Source: Actinomadura rubrisoli (GTDB lineage: Bacteria; Actinomycetota; Actinomycetes; Streptosporangiales; Streptosporangiaceae). From it: a stretch of 32,994 bases of DNA. Position numbers and translations under genes: made by a program. Every line of letters starts with the position of its first letter. The stretch's first letter is position 1. This document shows, one piece after another, positions 22,315 to 28,684 of the stretch. The DNA is taken from assembly GCF_004349215.1 (NCBI RefSeq), contig NZ_SMKU01000067.1, forward strand, positions 1-32,994, read 5' to 3'. Under the pieces are notes generated by a model. That model was given only the letters and a program-made list of their open reading frames with translations. It had not been told where the DNA came from and did not search any database.

Positions 22315-22842
22315 ATGTCGGTCACGCAGCACCACGCCCCCGCCACCGCGCAGCGATGGCGGCCGAGGCCGTCCACCCGCAAGGCGATCACGGTCGTCCA
22401 CATCGCCGCCTCCGTCGCGCTGCTGGGCGAGGTGTGGGGGCTGGTCGTGCTCAACCTGTGCGCGACGCTGACCGACGACGGCGCGCTCGCCCACGCCGCC
22501 TACCGGCTCATGGGCGTGCTGGTGTTCGCCGGTGGCATCCCGCTCAGCCTCATCTCGCTCGGCAGCGGGATCGCGCTGGCGCTCGGCAGCCGGTGGGGGC
22601 TGCTGCGGCACTACTGGGTGTTCGCGAAGCTGCTCCTGCTGATCGGCGTCATCCTCTGCGGGATGCTGCTGTTCCAGCCGGAGGCCATGACGGAGGCCAC
22701 GCGGGACGGGTCGCGGCCGTCCGGGCGGCAGTGGGCCCAGGTCGCGGTCGTGTCCGGCCAGCTCACCATGCTCCTCACCGCCACGGCCCTGTCGGTGTTC
22801 AAGCCCCGCGGCCGCATCCGCCGCCGGAGCGGCCGGCCATGA
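22315..22842 (+). CDS. Four-helix integral membrane protein
   Basis: A 175-residue membrane protein of no family I can name firmly. Hydrophobic helices are at about 25-50 ('AITVVHIAASVALLGEVWGLVV'-like), 64-90, 101-120 and 142-160, with a basic C-terminus 'FKPRGRIRRRSGRP', so four spans with both ends inside are likely. The helix 1 histidine and tryptophan pattern recalls DUF2269-type proteins. ATG 22315 is preceded by AGAGGCGA at 22303-22310. It is convergent with the LysR gene and separated from it by a hairpin. Confidence 0.75.
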   Translation: MSVTQHHAPATAQRWRPRPSTRKAITVVHIAASVALLGEVWGLVVLNLCATLTDDGALAHAAYRLMGVLVFAGGIPLSLISLGSGIALALGSRWGLLRHYWVFAKLLLLIGVILCGMLLFQPEAMTEATRDGSRPSGRQWAQVAVVSGQLTMLLTATALSVFKPRGRIRRRSGRP

Positions 22843-22866
22843 CCCGCGCGACCGGCGACCGGACGG

Positions 22867-22885
22867 CCCGCGCATCCCGCGCGGG
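22867..22885. terminator. Hairpin between convergent genes
   Basis: CCCGCGC (22867-22873) and GCGCGGG (22879-22885) are perfect 7-bp arms around a 5-base loop, located between the ends of the membrane protein and LysR genes. This is the place for a bidirectional terminator. Confidence 0.55.
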
Positions 22886-22892
22886 ACGGTGG

Positions 22893-23804
22893 TCAGGCGG
22901 CGCGCTCCTCCGCCAGCCGCTCCGCGACCGTCCGCAGCGCCTCCACGCACGCCTCCACGGCCGGGCGGGCCTCGCCGGTGCGCCACACCGCGTAGATCTT
23001 CCGGCGGATGACCGGGCGGGTGGCGAGTATCCGGACCCCGTCCGGGACCGGGTCGCGGCCGAGCCGGGGGACCAGCGCGGCCGCGAGGTCGGCGGCCACG
23101 AACGCGAGCTGGGTCGGGTAGTCGGCCGCGTTGCAGGCGAAGTCCGGCTCCAGGTTGTGCTCGCGCAGCGTCTGGACGAGCTGGCGCTCGCAGGTGCCGC
23201 CCGCCGTCCAGGCCGCCCACCGCATGCCGCGCACCTCCGCCAGCTCGACCGCGCGGCGGCGGGCGAGCGGATGCCCGGACGGCAGCGCCAGGTCGATGAC
23301 GTCGGACGCCAGCAGCGCGTGCGACACCGAGGCCGGCATCGGCGTCGGCATCGTGTCCCAGCTCTCGACCACCGCGACGTCCAGGTCGCCCCGGGCGAGG
23401 GCGGGCAGGACGGTCTCGACCTCGCCCTCCAGCAGCGTCGGCGACAGGCCGGGATGGCGCTCGCGCAGCACCGTCAGCGCCTCGGGGAGCACCGAGCGCG
23501 CCGCGGTCACGAACGAGCCCAGCCGGACGGGGCCGACGGCGTCCTCCCGCAGCCCGTCCAGGTCGGCGCGGGCCGCCGCGAGCTGCGCCAGGACCCGGGC
23601 CGCGTGCCCCGCGAGGACGTGCCCGGCGCGGGTGAGGCGCACGCCCCGCCCCTCGGGTTCGAGCAGGCGGTGCCCGGTCTCGCGCTCCAGCTTGGCCAGC
23701 TGCTGCGACACCCCCGAGGGCGTCACGTGCAGGGCCTCGGCCGCGGCGGCGATCGAGCCGTGCACGAAGACCGAGTGCAGGGCCCGAAGGCGCTCCAGAT
23801 TCAT
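22893..23804 (-). CDS. LysR family transcriptional regulator
   Basis: A 303-residue LysR-type regulator. The N-terminal winged helix 'MNLERLRALHSVFVHGSIAAAAEALHVTPSGVSQQLAKLE' is canonical. Residues about 90-300 form the periplasmic-binding-like effector domain ('GPVRLGSFVTAARSVLPEAL', 'GDLDVAVVESW', 'IDLALPSGHPLARRRAVEL'). It is divergent from the EamA exporter with 79 bases between the starts, so it most likely controls that exporter and itself through the dyad at 23810-23826. ATG 23804 is used. No ribosome site precedes it, suggesting a leaderless transcript. Confidence 0.93.
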   Translation of the reverse strand: MNLERLRALHSVFVHGSIAAAAEALHVTPSGVSQQLAKLERETGHRLLEPEGRGVRLTRAGHVLAGHAARVLAQLAAARADLDGLREDAVGPVRLGSFVTAARSVLPEALTVLRERHPGLSPTLLEGEVETVLPALARGDLDVAVVESWDTMPTPMPASVSHALLASDVIDLALPSGHPLARRRAVELAEVRGMRWAAWTAGGTCERQLVQTLREHNLEPDFACNAADYPTQLAFVAADLAAALVPRLGRDPVPDGVRILATRPVIRRKIYAVWRTGEARPAVEACVEALRTVAERLAEERAA

Positions 23805-23809
23805 CGTCA

Positions 23810-23826
23810 CAGTAGTGATGCTACTG
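23810..23826. promoter_or_regulatory. Dyad operator in the LysR/EamA divergent promoter region
   Basis: CAGTAG (23810-23815) and CTACTG (23821-23826) are perfect inverted arms around TGATG, five bases upstream of the lysR start. An interrupted dyad in a divergent regulator/target gap is the usual binding site arrangement of LysR-type proteins. Confidence 0.6.
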
Positions 23827-23883
23827 GATTCCGCTAAAGAACATTCGCTTGTGCTAACGGGTGGGGCACGGCAGCGTGGAGGT

Positions 23884-24873
23884 ATGCGACGGATCGACCC
23901 ACGCCTGCTCCTGATCGCCGGCGCCGCGTTCATCTCGGTGTCCGCGATCTTCGTCCGGCTCTCCGGGGTCTCGTCCGGGACGGCGGCCCTCTTCCGCTGC
24001 GCCCTCGCGCTGCCGCTGCTGCTCCCGCTGGCCGCCCGGGAGCGGCGCCGGGCGGGCCCCCGCCGCAGGCAGGGCGTCGACGTGGCGGCGGGGCTGCTGC
24101 TGGGCGTCGACCTGGTGCTGTGGGGCGCGTCGATCGGCGAGGTCGGCGCCGGGATCGCGACCGTCCTGGTCAACGTGCAGGTCGTGGTGGTGCCGCTGCT
24201 GGCCCTGGCCGCGTTCGGCGAGCGCCCGTCCCGGGCGTTCGCGATGGCCGTGCCGGTCATGCTGGGAGGCGTCGCGCTGGCGGGCGGCCTCGCGGACTCG
24301 GGGACGCACGCCGTTCACGGCGCCGATCCCGTGCGCGGCGTGCTGTACGGGACGGGCGCGGGACTCGCGTACGGCGGCTACCTCTTCCTGACCCGGCTCG
24401 CCGGAGACGGCCAGACGCACCGGGCGCGGCCCGTCCTGCTGGCGACGCTGGGCGCGGGCGCCGCGTCCGTCGTGGTCGGGGCGCCCTGGCAGGGCGTCGA
24501 CCTCACGCCCGGCTGGGCCGCGCTCGGCTGGCTGGCCGCCCTCGCGGTGACCGGCCAGGTGTGCGGCTGGATGCTGATCGGCGCCGCGCTGCCCCGCCTC
24601 CGCGCCGAGGTCGGCGGGACGCTCCTGCTCCTGCAGCCCGTCCTCGCCGTGATCTTCGGCGCCGTCGTCCTGGCCGAGTATCCCGCCCTCCTGCAGATCG
24701 CCGGCTGCCTCCTGGTCGTGGCCGCCCTCTGGCTGACGACCCGGTCCGCCGCCGGTCCGCCGGCCGCCGAGCCGGGCGCCGCCGCGCCCGAGCCGGGCGC
24801 CTCCTCGCGGAACCACCGCGCCGCGGAAAGCGTGCGCGGCCATGAGGCCGCGACCGGACCGGCCCGCCGATGA
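23884..24873 (+). CDS. EamA/DMT family transporter
   Basis: A 329-residue membrane protein with about ten helices in two EamA repeats (about 8-135 and 150-280): 'AAFISVSAIFVRLSGVSSGTAALFRCALALPLLL' begins repeat 1 and 'GVLYGTGAGLAYGGYLFLTRLAG' repeat 2, ending 'LLLLQPVLAVIFGAVVLAEYPALLQIAGCLLVVAALWL'. Drug/metabolite transporters export amino acids, metabolites or drugs by proton exchange. A cytoplasmic tail of about 45 residues is low complexity. ATG 23884 is directly preceded by GGAGG. Divergence from the LysR gene suggests inducible export. Confidence 0.9.
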   Translation: MRRIDPRLLLIAGAAFISVSAIFVRLSGVSSGTAALFRCALALPLLLPLAARERRRAGPRRRQGVDVAAGLLLGVDLVLWGASIGEVGAGIATVLVNVQVVVVPLLALAAFGERPSRAFAMAVPVMLGGVALAGGLADSGTHAVHGADPVRGVLYGTGAGLAYGGYLFLTRLAGDGQTHRARPVLLATLGAGAASVVVGAPWQGVDLTPGWAALGWLAALAVTGQVCGWMLIGAALPRLRAEVGGTLLLLQPVLAVIFGAVVLAEYPALLQIAGCLLVVAALWLTTRSAAGPPAAEPGAAAPEPGASSRNHRAAESVRGHEAATGPARR

Positions 24874-24931
24874 TCCGCACCCGCCGGGAGCCGGGCGTAC
24901 GCGCAGGTCCTGGCCGGGGCGGCACGCACCG

Positions 24932-26032
24932 TCAGTCGCGGGCGGGGGTGTCGCGCAGGAGGCAGGCGTCCACGACGTCGGCCAGCCGCCCGCGGCGGCG
25001 GTAGGCGGACCGCTGCCGCTCCGCGCCGGTGCCGCCCGTCAGCAGGCGCCGCACCCCGCCCGAGACGCGGTCGAGGTCGCCGCTGCCGCGCAGCGCGGGC
25101 AGGACGTGGGCCAGCAGGTCGCCCGCCAGCCGCCGGAACGTGACCGGCCGCCCGCTGCACACGTCCACGCCCGTCCCGGCGAGGCCGTCGCGCGCGGCCA
25201 GCCAGTACGCCGCGCGCAGCAGCTCCTGGGGCGGGTCGGGCGCCCGCACCCCGGCCTCGACCGCGGTGAGCGACATCTGCACCAGCGCCCGGATGAGCGC
25301 GGCGAACTCCGCCGCGTCGGCGGCGGTCTGGGCCACGTCGCCCAGCCGGATCTCGATGGTGGGCAGCCGCGCCGAGGGCCGGACGTCCCAGAAGATCGTC
25401 CCGGTGTCCATGAGGGCGCCGCAGCCCAGCAGGGTCTCGACGAGCTCCTCGTAGTGGGCGTGGGAGGCGAAGTACGGCGGGGGCCCGGCCACCGGCCAGC
25501 GCGCCCACGTCATCACCCGCCAGCAGGCGTGGCCGGTGTCGCGGCCCGCCCAGTAGGGGGAGTTGGACGCCAGGGCGAGCAGCGTCGGCAGCCAGGGCCG
25601 CAGGTGGTTGCTGACCTGGACGGCGCGCTCCCGGTCGGGCATCTCGACGTGGACGTGGCAGGAGCAGATGCACTGCTCGTCGTCCAGGGCGCGGTACGTC
25701 GCGCGGCTCTCGGCGTAGCGGGGGCCCGCGCTGATGGGCGCGGGGACCAGCTCGCCCAGCACCGGCGTCCCGGTCGCGGCGAGGCGCACGCCCTCGGCCG
25801 CGGCGGCGGCCGCCATCGCCGCCCGCATCGACCGGATCTGCTCTTCGAGCTTGTCGAGGTCGTCGCAGGGCGGGGTCTTGGCCTCGGCGAGGAAGTCGAC
25901 CAGCTCGGTGGACGCGCGGTCGCCCAGGGCCTCGCCCGCGCGGCGGACGACGGCGGCGGCGCGGGGGACGACCTCGCGGGAGCCGGGATCGACGACGAAG
26001 TACTCTTCCTCGATTCCGAATCTGAGGGCCAT
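24932..26032 (-). CDS. Carboxylate-amine ligase, GCS2/YbdK type
   Basis: A 366-residue member of the glutamate-cysteine ligase 2 family: 'LRFGIEEEYFVVDPGSREVVP' (metal-binding glutamates), 'STELVDFLAEAKTPPCDDLDKL', 'CSCHVHVEMPDRERAVQVSNHLRPWLPTLLALASNSPYW' (landmarks) and 'LPTIEIRLGDVAQT'. It joins a carboxylate to an amine using ATP. YbdK-type proteins have weak glutamate-cysteine ligase activity and their real substrates are mostly unknown. ATG 26032 fits the conserved family start; GGTGG lies just upstream. The frame is open further to 26068 but without a ribosome site. Confidence 0.9.
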   Translation of the reverse strand: MALRFGIEEEYFVVDPGSREVVPRAAAVVRRAGEALGDRASTELVDFLAEAKTPPCDDLDKLEEQIRSMRAAMAAAAAAEGVRLAATGTPVLGELVPAPISAGPRYAESRATYRALDDEQCICSCHVHVEMPDRERAVQVSNHLRPWLPTLLALASNSPYWAGRDTGHACWRVMTWARWPVAGPPPYFASHAHYEELVETLLGCGALMDTGTIFWDVRPSARLPTIEIRLGDVAQTAADAAEFAALIRALVQMSLTAVEAGVRAPDPPQELLRAAYWLAARDGLAGTGVDVCSGRPVTFRRLAGDLLAHVLPALRGSGDLDRVSGGVRRLLTGGTGAERQRSAYRRRGRLADVVDACLLRDTPARD

Positions 26033-26166
26033 CCCACCACCTTGGGTCGGGGCGTCGCAGGCGGCCACGTCGCTTGGGAGCGCTATCTAGAAGCTACGTT
26101 CTCGCCGCCGCGTTCGCACCTGCGGGCGCGGGCCGCCGGGGCGCGGGCCGAGGGCGCGGCCCCGCG

Positions 26167-26346
26167 TCAGCCGGCGTCCAGGAAGTACATCGACAGCGCG
26201 ATCAGGTGGGTGACGACGACCACGCCGATGCCGAAGAAGAACAGCATCTTGGCCGGGCCGTGCTCGAAGTACGCGCCCGGCTTGAGCGGGCCGCGCTCCC
26301 GCTGGCGTGCCGCGATCCGCTCCTCGATGGGCGGGCGGCGGCGCAT
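26167..26346 (-). CDS. Small membrane protein, 59 residues
   Basis: A 59-residue protein: basic N-terminus 'MRRRPPIEERIAARQRERG', 'LKPGAYFEHGPAKM', then one membrane helix 'LFFFGIGVVVVTHLIALSMYF' split across about residues 35-55, and a short 'LDAG' end. The family is not known to me. It lies 10 bases downstream of the other small membrane protein on the same strand, so the two are probably co-transcribed and may interact. The stop is TGA at 26169-26167. The charge pattern suggests N-terminus inside, C-terminus outside. Confidence 0.6.
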   Translation of the reverse strand: MRRRPPIEERIAARQRERGPLKPGAYFEHGPAKMLFFFGIGVVVVTHLIALSMYFLDAG

Positions 26347-26356
26347 CCCCGGTCCC

Positions 26357-26566
26357 CTAGTGCCGGGGGTCGTCGACGATGACGTCGGTCATGATGTCGA
26401 CCGCCCACCCGACCACGCAGCCGAGCGCGATCACGGCCGCGCCGGCCCCGAAGACGATCCAGTTCGGGCCCATGACGAGCGCGACGCCGCCGATGGCGAA
26501 CCCGACGAAGATGATGGCCACGGCGACCCAGGACTTGGGGCGACCCGCGTGGCTGCCAGTCGACAT
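26357..26566 (-). CDS. Small two-helix membrane protein (HGxxPAAW-like)
   Basis: A 69-residue membrane protein with N-terminal 'MSTGSHAGRPKSW', which resembles the HGxxPAAW motif of a small actinomycete membrane family. Two helices follow, about 14-31 ('VAVAIIFVGFAIGGVALV') and 35-57 ('NWIVFGAGAAVIALGCVVGW'), then an acidic tail 'DIMTDVIVDDPRH'. Function in this family is unknown. ATG 26566 has a purine-rich GAGAGAAG upstream. It leads a two-gene unit with the 59-residue protein. Confidence 0.7.
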   Translation of the reverse strand: MSTGSHAGRPKSWVAVAIIFVGFAIGGVALVMGPNWIVFGAGAAVIALGCVVGWAVDIMTDVIVDDPRH

Positions 26567-26652
26567 GCGTTTGTCTTCTCTCTACGTACCTCGGTGGGCG
26601 GCTACACCGCCGAACTCTAGCAACGTCCCATGCCACAGGGCCTTCCGGGGTA

Positions 26653-26675
26653 CGCCCGGACATCACGTCCGGGCG
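26653..26675. terminator. Perfect 9-bp hairpin in a divergent intergenic region
   Basis: CGCCCGGAC (26653-26661) and GTCCGGGCG (26667-26675) are perfect arms around ATCAC. The hairpin lies between the divergent small-membrane-protein and mut transcription units, so a terminator is unexpected there. It may be an operator, or end an unseen transcript. Confidence 0.4.
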
Positions 26676-26714
26676 ACGGGACACGGGCCGGGGCAGGCTT
26701 ACGGGTAGGGGCGC

Positions 26715-26753
26715 CGACCCCTAACCTGGCCCCCGGCGACCCCTAACCCGGCC
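26715..26753. repeat. Two direct repeats with 22-bp period upstream of mutA
   Basis: CGACCCCTAACCTGGCC (26715-26731) recurs as CGACCCCTAACCCGGCC (26737-26753), 16 of 17 bases identical, with a period of 22 bases (about two helical turns). A partial inverted copy, GGGTAGGGG, lies just left at about 26703-26711. Spacing on one face of the helix suggests a cooperatively bound regulator. Confidence 0.55.
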
Positions 26754-26822
26754 TCGCGGGCGCGGGCCGCCCGGGGCGCCGATCTAGACTGCCGATCGAC
26801 GGGACCCGCCCGCGAGCGGCAA

Positions 26823-26838
26823 GTAGGCGCTCGCTTAC
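26823..26838 (+). promoter_or_regulatory. Candidate operator before mutA
   Basis: GTAGGCG (26823-26829) and CGCTTAC (26832-26838) are inverted arms matching at 6 of 7 positions around CT, ending 10 bases before the mutA ATG. TetR-family regulators of acyl-CoA metabolism often bind short dyads of this kind with an AGCGCT-like centre. No regulator gene is adjacent. Confidence 0.45.
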
Positions 26839-26848
26839 CATCCAGGAC

Positions 26849-28684
26849 ATGACGGTGCCGCCTGAAGAACTCGAACTGGCCGCCGCCTTCCCCCCGGCCG
26901 AGCGCGACCGGTGGCGGGAGATGGTGAAAGGGGTGCTGCGCAAGTCGGGCGCGGCGACCGACGACACCCCCCTTGAGGAGATCGAGGGCCTGCTGGCCCG
27001 CGAGTCGTACGACGGCGTGCCGATCGCCGCGCTCTACACGCGCGACGACGCGCCGTCCGGGCGGCCCGGCCTGGCGCCGTACCTGCGGCAGGTGCGGCCG
27101 GACGGCGAGGGCCTCGCCGGATGGGACGTCCGGCAGCGGCACGCGGACCCCGACCCGGCCGCGACCCGGGAGGCGGTCCTCGCCGACCTGGAGAACGGCG
27201 CCACCTCGGTCTGGCTGGAGCTCGGCGACGCGGCCCTGCCCGTCGCGGCGCTCCCCGAGGCGCTGCGCGGCGTCCTGCTCGGCCTGGCGCCCGTCGTGCT
27301 GGACGCGGGCGAGCGGACGGCCGAGGCCGCCGAGGCGTTCCTCGGCCTGGTCGCCGAGCGCGGCGAGCAGGCCCGCGCGGCCGGGAACCTCGGCGCCGAC
27401 CCGCTCGGGCTGAAGGCCCGCACGGGCTCCGCCGGCCCGCCGGACGAGGCCCTCCGCGAGGCCGCCGAGCTGGCCGTCCGGTGCGCGCGCGGCTTCCCGG
27501 GGATGCGCGCGATCGTGGTCGACGGCACCGTCCACCACGACGCGGGCGGGAGCGACGCCGACGAGCTGGGCGCCGCGGCCGCCGCGGGCGTCGCCTACCT
27601 GCGGGCGCTCACCGGCGCCGGGCTGAGCGTGGACGAAGCGCTCGGGCAGATCGAGTTCCGGCTCGCCGTGAACGCCGACCAGTTCTCCTCGATCGCCAAG
27701 CTCCGCGCGCTCCGGCGGTTGTGGACGCGGGTGGCCGAGGCGAGCGGCGCGTCCGACGGCGGCTCCGCGCGCGTCCACGCCGTGACGTCGTCGGCCATGA
27801 TGACGCGCCGCGACCCGTGGGTGAACCTGCTCCGCACCACCGTCGCCGCCTTCGCCGCCGGGGTCGGCGGCGCCGACGCGGTCACCGTGCAGCCGTTCGA
27901 CGCGCGCCTCGGGCTGCCGGACGGCTTCGCCCGCCGCATCGCCCGCAACACCCAGACGCTGCTGCTGGAGGAGTCCAGCCTGGCGCGCGTCGTCGATCCG
28001 GCCGGGGGCTCCTGGTACGCCGAGCGCCTTACCGAGGACCTCGCGCACGCCGCCTGGGCGTGGTTCACCGAGATCGAGCGGGCCGGGGGTTTCGCCGCCG
28101 CCCTCGACTCCGGGCTGGTCGCGGACCGGCTCGCGGCGACGTGGGCGCGCCGCCGCGCCGACATCGCGCGCCGCAAGGCCCCGCTGACCGGGGTCAGCGA
28201 GTTCCCCAACCTCGCCGAGACCCTGCCCGAGCGGGCCCCGGCGCCGTCCCGCCCCGGCGGGGGGCTGCCGGTCGTCACCTACGCGCAGGACTTCGAGGCC
28301 CTCCGAGACCGCTCGGACGCCCACGCCGCGGCGACCGGGGCCCGCCCCCGGGTCTTCCTCGCCACGCTCGGCCCGATCGCCGTCCACACCGCGCGCGCGT
28401 CGTTCGCCGCCAACCTCTTCCAGGCGGGCGGGATCGAGACGGTGACCGGCGCCCCCGAGGAGTTCGGGGCGTCCGGCGCGGCCGTCGCCTGCCTGTGCTC
28501 CAGCGACCGGCTCTACGCCGAGGAGGCGGCGGACGCGGCCCGCGCCCTCAAGGACGCGGGGGCGGTGAAGGTGTGGCTCGCGGGTAAGGGGACCTACGAG
28601 GGCGTCGACGCCCGCGTGTACGCCGGGTGCGACGCGGTCGAGGCGCTGGAGACGACCCTCCACGACCTGGGAGTGAACCGATGA
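26849..28684 (+). CDS. mutA: Methylmalonyl-CoA mutase small (beta) subunit
   Basis: A 611-residue subunit homologous to MutB over its whole length: N-terminal TIM-barrel-like part ('DGVPIAALYTRDDAPSGRPGLAPYLRQ', 'RARNTQ'-type helix near residue 365 and 'VVDPAGGSWYAERLTEDLA') and a C-terminal B12-fold remnant (about 490-611). The cobalamin motif DxHxxG is missing, replaced by a 'GPIAVHTARASF' segment, so it is the non-catalytic structural subunit. It pairs with MutB to interconvert succinyl-CoA and R-methylmalonyl-CoA. ATG 26849 has AGGA just upstream. The stop overlaps the mutB start. Confidence 0.95.
   Translation: MTVPPEELELAAAFPPAERDRWREMVKGVLRKSGAATDDTPLEEIEGLLARESYDGVPIAALYTRDDAPSGRPGLAPYLRQVRPDGEGLAGWDVRQRHADPDPAATREAVLADLENGATSVWLELGDAALPVAALPEALRGVLLGLAPVVLDAGERTAEAAEAFLGLVAERGEQARAAGNLGADPLGLKARTGSAGPPDEALREAAELAVRCARGFPGMRAIVVDGTVHHDAGGSDADELGAAAAAGVAYLRALTGAGLSVDEALGQIEFRLAVNADQFSSIAKLRALRRLWTRVAEASGASDGGSARVHAVTSSAMMTRRDPWVNLLRTTVAAFAAGVGGADAVTVQPFDARLGLPDGFARRIARNTQTLLLEESSLARVVDPAGGSWYAERLTEDLAHAAWAWFTEIERAGGFAAALDSGLVADRLAATWARRRADIARRKAPLTGVSEFPNLAETLPERAPAPSRPGGGLPVVTYAQDFEALRDRSDAHAAATGARPRVFLATLGPIAVHTARASFAANLFQAGGIETVTGAPEEFGASGAAVACLCSSDRLYAEEAADAARALKDAGAVKVWLAGKGTYEGVDARVYAGCDAVEALETTLHDLGVNR

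Noticed and set aside
26084..26098. TATCTAGAAGCTACG as a second copy of the recombinase-side inverted repeat arm
   Set aside because: Matches the arm only if gaps are introduced, and no partner arm is present.
26718..26748. CCCTAACC repeats resembling eukaryotic or chromosome-end telomere repeats
   Set aside because: Only two copies, 22 bases apart and inside a chromosomal promoter region. The resemblance is chance.
26699..28663. A 654-codon open frame on the minus strand opposite mutA, and many similar long antisense frames elsewhere
   Set aside because: They are expected from extreme third-position GC bias opposite real genes. Their translations are arginine, glycine and proline rich without any domain.
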